NCBI RefSeq assembly: GCF_000517385.1
Contig: NZ_BAUW01000025.1
Span: 1-43,378, forward strand
Reading direction: 5' to 3'
Source: Mesobacillus boroniphilus JCM 21738
GTDB taxonomy: Bacteria; Bacillota; Bacilli; Bacillales; Cytobacillaceae
DNA length: 43,378 bases
Made by a program: the position numbers and the translations under genes. Positions 9,201 to 18,900 of the stretch are shown here, in pieces; the first letter of the stretch is position 1; each line of letters begins with the position of its first letter. The notes under the pieces are model-generated. The model searched no databases. It saw only the letters and a program-made list of their open reading frames with translations, and was not told the DNA's origin.

Positions 9201-9338
9201 ATGAGAGCAAGGACAAGGAAGAGTGAACCTTTTTCATTTGATAAACTGAAGGATTTTTTCACTACTGTGATTCTGCATCTTAGTTTTTATGCCTTCATCG
9301 TGTTTCTCGTGATTTTTTTCATTGATAATTTTAGTTAA
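9201..9338 (+). CDS. Small single-span membrane protein, 45 aa
   Basis: Unrecognised. The N-terminus is strongly basic (MRARTRKSEPFSFDKLKDFF), followed by one hydrophobic helix (about 22-42) and a short DNFS tail, giving an expected N-in topology. GAGGGGG lies 12 nt before the ATG, rather far; an in-frame CTG at 9195 sits 5 nt from it, so a CTG start is possible. The ORF is flanked by a promoter-like element and a strong terminator, so it looks like an independent gene. Confidence 0.55.
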   Translation: MRARTRKSEPFSFDKLKDFFTTVILHLSFYAFIVFLVIFFIDNFS

Positions 9339-9348
9339 ATCCATACAT

Positions 9349-9386
9349 AAAAACACAGCTGCCGTGATTGGCAGCTGTGTTTTGTT
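9349..9386. terminator. Bidirectional terminator between convergent genes
   Basis: AAACACAGCTGCC pairs with GGCAGCTGTGTTT over a 6-nt loop with A/T runs both sides. It serves the 45-aa ORF (+) and the channel gene (-). Confidence 0.9.
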
Positions 9387-9388
9387 TC

Positions 9389-11152
9389 CTAAGGATTCAT
9401 CGGGTTGTTATCGTTATTAGGGTCCATAGGGTTATTGTTTCTGTTCTGGTTCTGGTTGTTCAGGTTTGAGCCAGTTCCAGGGTCCTGGTTCGAATTGTTC
9501 AGGTTTGGCTGAGTTCCAGGATTTTGGTTTGGAATGTTCAAGTTTGGACCAGTTACAGGATTCTGGTTCAGGTTATTCAAATTTGGTGGTGCAGCAGGGT
9601 TCGGATTGACAGGGTTGTTCTTTTTCATTTTCTGCTGTTGAACCGCCGCTTGATCAATGCTGGTTTTTTCGATTTTTTCATTGAATTTGGTCAAGTATTT
9701 CGAAGCGAAGTTCTTGCCGCCGAGACCGAATGCCAAGCCGAATGCGAGCGCCAGTCCTCCAAGTGTCAGGATGAACGCTGCGTTCACGATTGCTGGTGCT
9801 ACTCCAAGCTGGTCAAGGGCCATGAAGACAGCAATTGTGATGATCGCATACTTTGCGACCGTTGCCAGTACATTGGAAGAATCCCCTTGCAGTATGCTGC
9901 TGAGTACTTTCTTTGCAAGGCCGCCGAGCCATAGGCCGACACCAAGAATGACTATCGCCGCAATCACATGAGGCAGATAAGCAATCACGCCTCGCGCCAG
10001 GTCGACGAAGAAATCAAGATTTACGACGTTTAATGCTTCTGCCACAAATAGCAAGACAACGATGACTTGGACGATATAGCCGACAATTTCCGATAAGCTT
10101 AATGAGTTAGGACGTTTGGCAGCGCCGCCTACACTTACTCCTTTAAAATAAGAGTCAAAACCAATTCTTCTTAATAAATCAGTTGTGAATTTCTTCAGCC
10201 ATTTACCAAGCCACAGTCCGATCATGACAAGAATGATGGCAACGATGATATTTGGAATCATCGTCAGGATGTCGTTCAGCATCGCAATGGCTGGTTCAGA
10301 TATTCCTTCGACATCAAGGCGCTCAAGAGCAGCGATGACCGTCGGGATCAAAATCAATACGAAAGCAATCGTGCCGATCACTCGTGAAAGGCTTGTGCCT
10401 TCGAATAAGCGGGAAAGTCCGAAACGCTGGACTAATTTTTCAGTGCCGATACCTTGTAAGAAGTTCGTCAGGATATCGCGGACGATTTTAGCAACAAAGT
10501 ACCCGACTAAAAGAATCAGCGCAGCTGCGAATAGTTTAGGAATGAAGGAAAGGATTCCCGCAATCATGTTTTCGAAAGGCTCCGAAACGCCGTGCAGGTT
10601 CAATGCGGACAATACAGCCGGCAATGCCATCAGCAAGACAAGATAGAAGACGATGTTAGCAACCTTATCCACTGCATTTGTAGTCTGCTTGTTGTCATCG
10701 GCAAGCTTATATTTGCTTAACTTTTCATGGACACCGAGCGTCTTGCCGCCTTTCTGGATCAGGAATTTCAAGCCTGAAGCGATCAGCCAGGCAAATAAGA
10801 GAATCAATCCTGCTTTCAAAATGTTAGGAATCGCTGCAGCAATCGTGGAGAACATTCCGATGAGCGGCTCCGTCAAAACATATAAATCCAAGATATTCAG
10901 GAACATGATGAAGACGAATACTAGAATTAAAATATAGACAATTTTGCTGATGATTTTCTCAGCTGAGTACTTCTTATTATTGACGTTTGAAAAAAGCTTG
11001 TTATCAAGACTTGTTTTCCGAAGTCCCTTGTAAACGGCTTTTTCTATTAACTTTGCGACAAGCCATCCGACAAGCAGGACTGCAAGCGCGATCAGCACAT
11101 TTGGCAGTTTGCCAAGAATGCTGTCCCATCCATTGTGAAAATTATTATTCAA
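9389..11152 (-). CDS. Mechanosensitive-channel-like membrane protein with Asn/Pro repeat tail
   Basis: About 587 aa. The body is made of several repeated units of the conserved TM-helix family (PF05552 type). Each has a Pro-Asn-containing entry (LPNVLIALAVLLVGWLVAK, IPNILKAGLILLFAWLIA, IPKLFAAALILLVGYFVAK, IPNIIVAIILVMIGLWLGK, LPHVIAAIVILGVGLWLGG), so about five tandem repeats and about ten membrane spans. The last hydrophobic segment ends GLALAFGLAFGLGGKNFA, as in MscS-type pores. The C-terminal ~60 residues are low complexity: four 13-residue repeats (NLNNxNQNPGTxx) followed by Asn/Pro. Start: the GTG at 11161 overlaps the RBS AAGGAG, while TTG at 11152 is 8 nt from it, so TTG is chosen. 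Ion specificity is unknown. Confidence 0.8.
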   Translation of the reverse strand: MNNNFHNGWDSILGKLPNVLIALAVLLVGWLVAKLIEKAVYKGLRKTSLDNKLFSNVNNKKYSAEKIISKIVYILILVFVFIMFLNILDLYVLTEPLIGMFSTIAAAIPNILKAGLILLFAWLIASGLKFLIQKGGKTLGVHEKLSKYKLADDNKQTTNAVDKVANIVFYLVLLMALPAVLSALNLHGVSEPFENMIAGILSFIPKLFAAALILLVGYFVAKIVRDILTNFLQGIGTEKLVQRFGLSRLFEGTSLSRVIGTIAFVLILIPTVIAALERLDVEGISEPAIAMLNDILTMIPNIIVAIILVMIGLWLGKWLKKFTTDLLRRIGFDSYFKGVSVGGAAKRPNSLSLSEIVGYIVQVIVVLLFVAEALNVVNLDFFVDLARGVIAYLPHVIAAIVILGVGLWLGGLAKKVLSSILQGDSSNVLATVAKYAIITIAVFMALDQLGVAPAIVNAAFILTLGGLALAFGLAFGLGGKNFASKYLTKFNEKIEKTSIDQAAVQQQKMKKNNPVNPNPAAPPNLNNLNQNPVTGPNLNIPNQNPGTQPNLNNSNQDPGTGSNLNNQNQNRNNNPMDPNNDNNPMNP

Positions 11153-11415
11153 ACTTCTCACTCCTTATTTTAATTGGTCTTTTGAGGCAAGCTGCGGACG
11201 CGTATGGATAAGAACAAGAACTACTGCAGCTTCAACCTGTGAAAAAAGTCCTAAGTTAGCTAGCTAGCAAGCATACTTTAATCTACCCAAATATTGTCTA
11301 TGTAAACAAAGTGGGGAACATCGTCTTATGCGGATGAGGAGTTTAAAAACTATTGATATAAAGAGAAAGTAGAGGAGATGGTTGCTTAGATTTTCAGAGG
11401 ATCTATAAACAATAA

Positions 11416-11443
11416 AAACCGGGCAATCAGCCCGGTTTTTCAT
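11416..11443 (-). terminator. Terminator downstream of dedA
   Basis: AAAAACCGGGC-aatca-GCCCGGTTTTT. Symmetric, but the only gene reading into it is dedA on the minus strand, about 160 nt away across the dispersed repeat. Confidence 0.8.
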
Positions 11444-11476
11444 CGCTGGATAAGATAGTATAAATTCATCCACTTA

Positions 11477-11602
11477 GATTAGTGTCTAGCTCCAGCGCCT
11501 AGCCCCTCGAGACGTTTCGGACCGCCCGATGAAGTCAAAGAGCGACTTCACCGGTAGGCCCTCCAACGCTTGTCGGGGCTGACCAAGCGCTTGCGCTTTT
11601 CT
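11477..11602. repeat. Dispersed structured intergenic repeat, copy 1
   Basis: About 125 bp beginning GATTAGTGTCTAGCTCCAGC and ending GCGCTTTT. It can fold as a long outer stem (AGCGC..GCCCC with GGGGC..AGCGCT) and an inner hairpin GAAGTC-aaagag-cGACTTC. Related copies lie at 26841-27081 (interrupted) and 43311 to the window end. It lies between dedA and the channel gene. I recall very similar sequences recurring between genes in many Bacillaceae genomes. Confidence 0.85.
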
Positions 11603-11605
11603 TAA

Positions 11606-12183
11606 TTATGCTTTCTTCGATCTTTTTAAATAGGCGTAAATTAGGTATCCGAAAATCACGACGACACCTAAAATGATCGTGAGCATCGCGAAATTTTCTT
11701 CGATGAATGGCATTGCTTTATCACCTAGAGCAACGATGATCGCTGCTTCAAGGAAGAAGCGCAGGCCTCGTCCAATGATGGACCAAATGATAAGTGTTGG
11801 AATCTTCACATTGGAGATCCCGGAAAAAATCGTGAACACTTTGTATGGGATTGGAGTGAATCCAGCTATTAAAATCGCCATCGCGCCGTACTTTTCGAAG
11901 TACCCTTCTACTAGGGCGATTTTTTCTTCTTTTATAAAATAACGCAGGATTGGACGGCCAACTTTTTTACCGATGTACCAGCCCAGCAGTGCTCCGAGCA
12001 CAGATCCGGCTGTTGTGATGAATGCGTACCACAATGCCCGGTCAGGTCCGCGATTCCCATTGGGATCATCAAGACGTCAGGCGGAATCGGGAAAAAGGAA
12101 GATTCCAGGAAAGACACGAAGAATAGTCCCCAGGAACCAAATTCAAGCAGCCATTCTTCAAACGCATGTATCCATTCAGACAT
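11606..12183 (-). CDS. DedA-family membrane protein (one frame break)
   Basis: About 192 aa. DedA/SNARE-associated (VTT) family: polytopic proteins involved in undecaprenyl-phosphate or lipid recycling and envelope homeostasis. Features are ESSFFPIPPDVLMIPMG at the N-terminus, the G-rich signature AGSVLGALLGWYIGKKVGR, and GFTPIPYKVFTIFSG, where the conserved Arg/Pro re-entrant region is expected. One C of a CCC run (plus strand GG at 12045-12046) is missing; restored, the sequence reads MGIADPDRALWYAFITTAG and both halves join. RBS AAAGGAGA lies before the ATG at 12183. Confidence 0.88.
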
Positions 12184-12409
12184 GAAACAGTATCTCCTTT
12201 AAGTTGTTATAGGAAGGACGCAAAATGAGCCTAGTAAAAAGTATACCATTTTTACTTCCCCCAGAGCCAACTATTTCAGCAATGGGAGAATCTCGCATTC
12301 CACGATCTGACTATAAGCGGCCGCAGGTAAAAGAACAGTCAGCGTTTCTTTATTTCTTTGCTAAAAGTGGTACTCTATAAAGGAACTCGATTAAAAGAGG
12401 GAGTTGTCT

Positions 12410-13264
12410 ATGGAATACACAATCTATTTGCTGCTCGGCGGCTTGATCAGTGTCCTCTCTGGATTTTTCGGGGTAGGCGGCGGCTTTATCCTGACGCCCA
12501 TTTTACTGTTGATCGGCTTTTCACCGCTTGAGGCAATCACGACAAGTTTGTTTTTCACAGTGGGTACGTCCATTTCGGGAATTACAGCGCATATTCGCAT
12601 GAAAAACATCCTCTGGAAGGAGGGCCTGGTCATGGGGTTGAGCGGAATTGCCGCAACGCAGCTGGCAAGGCCGCTTGTTTATGCACTTGAAGCGCGAGGG
12701 TGGGATGAAGTCGTCATTCCGTTCCTATATATTGTATTGCTTACTTATTTTGCGATTAAAATGATTCGTCAGGGCAGAAAGAAAGACGACGGGAACCCTG
12801 CACCAACTTCTTTTTCGAAAACAAAGCTATTGGCCGTTGGTTTCCTCGGTGGCTTCGTTTCGGCAACACTCGGGGTGGGCGGCGGTTTTATCATCGTTCC
12901 GCTTATCATTACAACGCTGGGCTTCGATTCGAGAAAGGCAGTCGGGACAAGCTTATTTACTGTACTGTTGATCGTCTCAATAGGGTTCATCTCCTATGCG
13001 ATCAATACGGATATCAATTATTTCATAGGTCTGATGCTGATTGCCGGTACGCTATTCGGCTCCCAATTCGGCGCAAGAATGACTGGTTATTTTGAAAACA
13101 GGGAAATGAACGGAATGCTGGGCCTGCTTTATCTAGCGACCCTGGCAGGAGCTTTGCTGAAGTTGTTTGACCTGAATAAAATTGGCCTTTGGAACATGGG
13201 TGTATTCATCGTTTATTTTTTTGTAAAATCAATTCTTAAAACCAGGGTAATGAAAAAAGGCTGA
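12410..13264 (+). CDS. TauE/SafE-family sulfite/sulfonate permease
   Basis: 284 aa with about eight membrane segments. The two pseudo-symmetrical halves each open with the family glycine motif: SGFFGVGGGFILTP (about 17-30) and SATLGVGGGFIIVP (about 153-166). TauE/SafE proteins export or import sulfite, organosulfonates or related small anions; the substrate here is unknown. The ATG at 12410 is used because GAGGGAG lies 6 nt before it; a TTG two codons upstream is too close to the RBS. The gene is divergent from dedA, and its stop codon lies inside its own terminator. Confidence 0.85.
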   Translation: MEYTIYLLLGGLISVLSGFFGVGGGFILTPILLLIGFSPLEAITTSLFFTVGTSISGITAHIRMKNILWKEGLVMGLSGIAATQLARPLVYALEARGWDEVVIPFLYIVLLTYFAIKMIRQGRKKDDGNPAPTSFSKTKLLAVGFLGGFVSATLGVGGGFIIVPLIITTLGFDSRKAVGTSLFTVLLIVSIGFISYAINTDINYFIGLMLIAGTLFGSQFGARMTGYFENREMNGMLGLLYLATLAGALLKLFDLNKIGLWNMGVFIVYFFVKSILKTRVMKKG

Positions 13265-13278
13265 GCTCAGCCTTTTTT
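13253..13278. terminator. Perfect palindromic terminator overlapping the tauE stop codon
   Basis: AAAAAAGGCTGAGCTCAGCC followed by TTTTTT, symmetric, shared by the convergent permease and RodA-like genes. Confidence 0.9.
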
Positions 13279-13305
13279 CATTCTTACGATAATCGCTTAC
13301 TAGCT

Positions 13306-14490
13306 TCATATATCAAAACTCCTGTCTTTCGAGGCAAACATATATGTTTTATGATGGAACCGGATACCGTAAATCAATCCCATTGCCAGCATATTGCCCA
13401 TAAGCGAGCTGCCGCCGTAACTGATGAATGGCAGCGGGATGCCGGTAATCGGCAGCAGCTGGATCGTCATCCCGATATTCTGGAAGACGTGGAAGGTGAT
13501 CATGCTGATGACGCCCGCGCTGATGTAGGTATTGAATGGATCATTTGTATCCAGTGCGGTTTTTGTTAGATGGTAGATTAACAGGAAGTACAGGCCGATG
13601 ACAAAGCTGCCGCCCACAAAGCCAAATTCCTCGCCGATCACACTGAAAATGAAGTCTGTATGGCTTTCGTATATAGACTTCGCTCCTGTTCAAGCCTTTT
13701 CCGGCCAACATTCCGGAACCAATTGCGCTTAAGGATTTTAATAGGTGGTATCCATATTCGGGATAGCTCTCAGGGTCAAGCCACGCATAAATGCGCCCGA
13801 ACTGATATGTTTTTACACCCAGGTATTCTTTTAGGATTTCCGGCTTCCAAATCACGAGATACAATATGCCTGCTCCTAGTGCCGCACCTCCGCCATAAAG
13901 CGGCAAGATGATTTTCCAGGTGACACCTGAAACAAGGATGATTCCGGAGAAAATCGCAAGCACGACGAGAGAGGTTCCCAGGTCAGGCTGCAGCATGATC
14001 ATTCCAAGTGGCAAGGCGGTGATGAAGCCAAGCTTGATGAAAAGCAGGAAGTCAGATTGAAGTGTCTTTACCGTATGCTTTTTATGGTGGGAATAGATCG
14101 TGCTGCTAAGGGCAAGAATCAGAAAGACTTTCATGAATTCTGAAGGCTGGATGGAACCGAATGGCTCGATGAAAAACCAGCTTTTGGCACCATTTATTTC
14201 CTCGGCTATGCTGGCAGGAGCGAAAAACAAGAAGATGAGCAGGAAGACTCCGAAGCCGTACAAATACCAGCTGAGCTTGCGGTACTGTTCGCTGTCGAAC
14301 ATCATCACGACGCAATAATCCCCGACCCAACGACGTACCAAAAGATTTGTTTGTATAAAAAGTTCTGTCCAACATATTGTCCTGTTCTCTGGGCGCTGTA
14401 AATCGCAAAGCAGCTTGTCAGAAAGAACAGTAATAAAAGGAGCGTCAATGTCCAATCAAACCGGTCAAATTTTTTAATAGGCTTCTCCAT
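13306..14490 (-). CDS. RodA/FtsW/SpoVE (SEDS) family glycosyltransferase (two frame breaks)
   Basis: SEDS peptidoglycan polymerase, about 395 aa when joined. The N-terminus MEKPIKKFDRFDWTLTL is followed by ten membrane spans. Signatures are GAKSWFFIEPFGSIQPSEFMK (the W and PSE region), LQPDLGTSLV, GKGLNRSEVYIP-ESHTDFIF (interrupted here), VIGEEFGFVGG and LPFISYGGSSL. Break 1: one G is missing near 14310 (GIIA then VVMMF). Break 2: two bases of the Pro codon in YIPESHTDF are missing near 13670. RodA-like rather than FtsW is suggested by the short N-terminus and the lack of a C-terminal extension. In cells it works with a class B PBP in wall elongation. RBS AGGGTG precedes the ATG. Confidence 0.87.
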
Positions 14491-14725
14491 TTGCTACACC
14501 CTGTCTCAATCCGTTTTCACAATTTTATGCTAGCAGAGTTAAATTATCCTTACAATCCCCGTTCAGGTAACATTTTCCTATGCAAATAATAGACGAATGA
14601 AAAGGGAGAATAGTTTCTTCTGTAATAGGGATTCTTTTAACGTGTTAGTACGATAATAATTATGTTTTTGAAGAGTCAGAATAAGATATTTTCATGTGTT
14701 TTTGATAAAATGGAAGGAGTGTTAT

Positions 14726-15565
14726 TTGTACGGAGTCAGAGTGTCGCTGGCAATCAAGCAGCTGAGAATTTTCCGGGAGGTTGTGACTTTGAAAAAAAAA
14801 CATCCTTATAGCAGGGATTTACTATATGTTCATTTGAACGAGCGAGACCAGTACGTGCTCTCGCATGGTATGGAATTCCATGAATTTGCGCGGGTCTTGT
14901 CTGATTCGCTTAACCATCTGCTGCTGTTGAAGCATCGCTATGAGGATGGTGAGTTCAATAGACATACATTATTTGAATATGTACCTGAAGACAGCGTCGA
15001 GAAACTGGTCGCCGCAAATGTCCATGAATACGGGGATTTTTGCTGGATCGATTTTGAGGAAGTTGAAGCACTAAATGTGCTGACGGCACAGGAGATTGCC
15101 GAACTTCTTTATCTAGGCCATATTAAGCACCATTTGAAGCAGCCATTTTATAACCAGCTCGATAATCGCTTTGTTTATCTTTCCCATGAGGATGGCTGGT
15201 TCAACAAAATATATTACCGCAACTTCAATGATTTTTACCGTATGCTCGGAACGGTACTTTCTGGCAAGCTAGGGGAAATGAAACCAGAAAAAACACTGCT
15301 GGGAATCAGGAAAAAGAAGTCCTATCCAGCTGTCAGCAAGGAGATTCTGAAATCGTTGACGCCTGCATTAAAAGAAGGGGCGGTTTTTTCGCTGAAAAAC
15401 ATCCAGCAAAACCGCAATAGAATTGAAATGCCGTTTTGGATCATCGGAGATTTTGCCAACATGGATGACATGCATGATGAATATAAAGAAGCAAGCCGCA
15501 GCAATCCGGATGGCAGGCTTGTCTTTGATAAAAAAGTGAAAGAATGGAGTCTGCTTGCCCAATAA
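14726..15565 (+). CDS. Unrecognised conserved-looking cytoplasmic protein, about 279 aa
   Basis: I do not recognise the family with certainty. The protein is soluble, rich in His/Tyr/Asp, with no signal or membrane segment. Notable stretches are HPYSRDLLYVHLNERDQYV, FCWIDFEEVEALNVLTAQEI, LYLGHIKHHLKQPF and IYYRNFNDFYRMLG; the C-terminus ends DKKVKEWSLLAQ. Two starts are possible: TTG at 14726 with AAGGAG at 6 nt, or TTG at 14789 with GGGAGG at 8 nt giving MKKKHPYS, which would be 258 aa. The gene stands alone, divergent from the RodA-like gene, and is followed by the cobalamin riboswitch region. Confidence 0.7.
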   Translation: MYGVRVSLAIKQLRIFREVVTLKKKHPYSRDLLYVHLNERDQYVLSHGMEFHEFARVLSDSLNHLLLLKHRYEDGEFNRHTLFEYVPEDSVEKLVAANVHEYGDFCWIDFEEVEALNVLTAQEIAELLYLGHIKHHLKQPFYNQLDNRFVYLSHEDGWFNKIYYRNFNDFYRMLGTVLSGKLGEMKPEKTLLGIRKKKSYPAVSKEILKSLTPALKEGAVFSLKNIQQNRNRIEMPFWIIGDFANMDDMHDEYKEASRSNPDGRLVFDKKVKEWSLLAQ

Positions 15566-15585
15566 AGCTGTTTGTAAAGATTGTT

Positions 15586-15611
15586 GTTAAAATCCTAAAG
15601 CCGATTTTAAC
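15586..15611 (+). terminator. Hairpin after the 279-aa gene, weak terminator
   Basis: GTTAAAATC-ctaaagcc-GATTTTAAC is a perfect 9-bp stem 20 nt past the stop, but there is no clean T-run after it. Confidence 0.4.
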
Positions 15612-15651
15612 GTGATAAAATTCATTTTGTAAGTCGGTACTAAGTTTGCAA

Positions 15652-15745
15652 GCTCTTTTCTCATAAAAAGCGTTAATTTTGTAAAGAAACTTAGGTTATA
15701 CAATCCTATTTTGTAGTCAATAGCAACAAAATTTGAGAAAAGAGC
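15652..15745. repeat. 12-bp perfect inverted repeat, arms 70 bp apart
   Basis: GCTCTTTTCTCA (15652-15663) and TGAGAAAAGAGC (15734-15745). It lies upstream of the riboswitch promoter region (a TATAAT is at 15800-15805). The function is unknown. Confidence 0.45.
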
Positions 15746-15836
15746 CCCCCAATAAAGTCGAAAAAACAAAATTTTTGGAGCAATTTTTGGCAAAACGTGT
15801 ATAATTGGATTTAGCGGAAAATTACATATCGAAATG

Positions 15837-15995
15837 AACAGGTGTCTTTTTAAACAAGACTTAATAGGGAAGTTGGTGAAAATCCAACGCGGTCCCGCCA
15901 CTGTAAATGGGAGCAAGCTGCAACGGCCACTGTACAAATGTATGGGAAGGCGCAGCGAGCAATGACCATGAGCCAGGAGACCTGCCTGTCCATTG
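15837..15995 (+). promoter_or_regulatory. Cobalamin (adenosyl-B12) riboswitch
   Basis: Key elements in order: AACAGGTGTC paired with the 3' GACCTGCCTG, TAGGGAAGTTGGTGAAAATC, CCCGCCACTGTAAATGGGAG, and the B12 box GAGCCAGGAGACCTGCC at about 15969-15985. A TATAAT at 15800-15805 is a plausible -10. An intrinsic terminator about 80 nt downstream forms the expression platform. It would reduce btuFCD expression when B12 is plentiful. Confidence 0.95.
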
Positions 15996-18900
15996 CACCA
16001 ACAAACCTACGAGGATAGGGAGGTGCCGACAGGCTCTATGTCTTTTATGTTTAAAAAACATTTGCTTACTCGGACATCTCCCCTTCAGGTGGAGATGTTT
16101 TTATTTTTCACGAAAAAAATTGGAGGAAGCAAATGAAAAAAATATTATTATTGATGATGCAGCTGCCATGATCCTGGTTGCTGTGGTACTGAAGCACAGC
16201 CTGAAAAGAATGAAGCAAACAAACCGCGCAGGAGCAAAAGGCGGGTTTCCCGGTCACTGTAAAAGATGCGATTGGTGAAGAAATTGTCATTGAAGAAAAG
16301 CCTGAAAAAATCATTTCCCTGATTCCGAGCAACACGGAGATCGTTTACGCGCTCGACAGCGGTGATGCAATTGTCGGTGTCACGGATTTTGACAATTATC
16401 CAGAGGAAGCCATGTCGAAGGAAAAAATCGGCGGCATAGAATTCAATATTGAAAAAATGATTTCACTGAAACCAGACCTTGTACTTGCGCCCGGATCAAC
16501 TGCGGACACTGTAAAAGAAGGTCTTCAGCAATTGAAGGACGCAGGAATTACTGTTGTTGTTGTAAACGATGCGCAGTCATTTGAAGAGGTGTATCAATCG
16601 ATTGAGATGATTGGCCAGGCAATTGGCGAGCCGGAAAAGGCGGATGAGCTTGTAGATTCAATGAAAAACAGTTTTGCAGAACTGAAGAAGAAAGCGGAGG
16701 CAATTAAACCAGAAGAGCAGAAGTCAGTATTTGTCGAGGTCTCTCCTGCGCCGGAAATCTACACAGCCGGCAAAAATACTTTCATTAATGAAATGCTTGA
16801 GTTGATTGGGGCAAAGAATGCAGCTGGAGATATGGATGGCTGGCCGAAGGTTGACCCTGAGGCAATCGTCGAGCGTAATCCCGAGGTTATTGTGACAACC
16901 TATGGTTACTACACAGAAAAGCCAATTGAACAGGTTCTTGCCCGATCTGGCTGGAATAATGTAAAAGCAGTCAAGGACCAGCAGGTATTCGATCTTCACT
17001 CTGATCTTGTTACCCGCTCAGGCCCAAGGCTGGCTGAAGGGGCAGAGGAGCTTGCAAAAGCCATTTATCCGGACGTTTTTAAATAATAAAGGATTGGCAT
17101 ATATCATTTCGACAGCATTTTTGATCATTTCGATGCTGTTGGGCATATCGATCGGAACGGTTTCCATCCCTGTACCCGCTATTATTGAAATTATTGGTGC
17201 TGAGATTTTCCGCTTTCAGGGAGAGGGAATCGATTCGATGCATGAAAGCATTGTTATGGATATCAGGCTGCCGCGCGTTTTGCTGGCAGGCCTCGTCGGC
17301 GCGTCCCTGGCAATTGCCGGTGCGGCGTTCCAGGGACTGCTCCGTAACCCGCTGGCAGATCCATATACACTGGGAATTTCCTCAGGGGCCTCAATCGGTG
17401 CGGTCATCACGTTGTTTTTTGGAATCTCATTGCCGTTAGTTGGGGCATTCACGTTGCCGGTGCTGAGCATTCTGTTCGCATTTGCAACCGTGTTGTTTGT
17501 GCTGTTTTTTGCCCGGAGAGTCGACAGGCTGCTCAGGTTGAGACGATTATATTGACTGGAATCATTTTAAGTTCCTTTCTTGGATCATTCATTTCTTTGA
17601 TGATCGCCCTATCTGGCGAGGAGCTGCGGCAAATCATCGGCTGGCTGCTTGGCAGCGTTTCGATGCGCGGCTGGGAATACATTAAAATTATTTTTCCTTT
17701 CTTTATTATTGGTTTGGTGATCCTGCTTGCAAATACCAGGGAGTTAAATGCAATGTCCTTCGGTGAGGAACGGGCACAGCACCTTGGTGTAAATGTCGAG
17801 CGCCGCAAGCTGCTGATTCTATTGTCTGGTTCTCTTTTAACAGGCTCAGCAGTTGCGGTATCAGGGACGATCGGCTTTGTCGGTCTCGTCATCCCGCATC
17901 TGACAAGGACTGTCTGGGGACCGGATCATCGTCATTTGCTGCCGCTATCCATTTTGATCGGCAGCGGCTTTCTGATTCTTGCCGACCTTGTATCGAGGAT
18001 AATCATCGCACCATCAGAATTACCAATCGGTGTGATCACAGCCTTGATCGGAGCTCCGGTTTTTGCGTTGATTTTGATGAGAAATCGTAAGGAAAGAAGT
18101 GCTGGCCGATGATTGCAGTGGAGAATTTGACAGGCGGATATGCAGGCGGCGAGGTGTTGAAGGAGATTTCCTTTGAGGTTGGCAAAGGGGAGTTGTTTGG
18201 AATCCTTGGCCCCAATGGCAGCGGAAAAACAACGCTTTTAAAAATGATCAGCGGAGCCCTTGAATTCAGCTTAGGTTCCATCGACGTGGATGGGCGTCCG
18301 TTGACACATTACACGCCAAAGCAGCTTGCAAGGATGATGGCCGTCCTGCCCCAGCACGGTGAACAGAACTTTCCGTATTCGGTAAAAGAAACCGTTTCGC
18401 TCGGGCGCTATGCGCACCAGAAAGGCTGGTTCAATAGCTGGCGTGAAGAGGATGAACAGATTGTCCAGAAGGTGATGAAACAGACAGGGATAAATCGCCT
18501 TCAGGATAAATCGATCGTGGAATTGTCCGGCGGTGAAAAGCAACGGGTATTTCTCGCACAGGCGCTGGCTCAGCAGCCGAGGATCCTCCTGCTTGATGAG
18601 CCGACAAACCACCTCGACCTCAGCTTCCAAAAGGAACTGCTCGACTTGCTGAAAAAGTGGGCGGCGGAAGAGGAATTGACGGTAGTCTCGATTTTTCATG
18701 ACTTGAATCTGGCTTCATTATATTGTGACAGGCTGCTGTTGATGGAAAATGGTGAAGTTTTAATAGTTGACACCCCTGCAGAGGTTTTAAAGGAAGAAAC
18801 AATTAAAAGAGTCTATAAAACCCAGATTAAAAACCATCCGCACCCGGAAATTGCCAAGCCGCAATTGCTGCTGGTTCCCGAAGAGGATGGAGGTCATGAG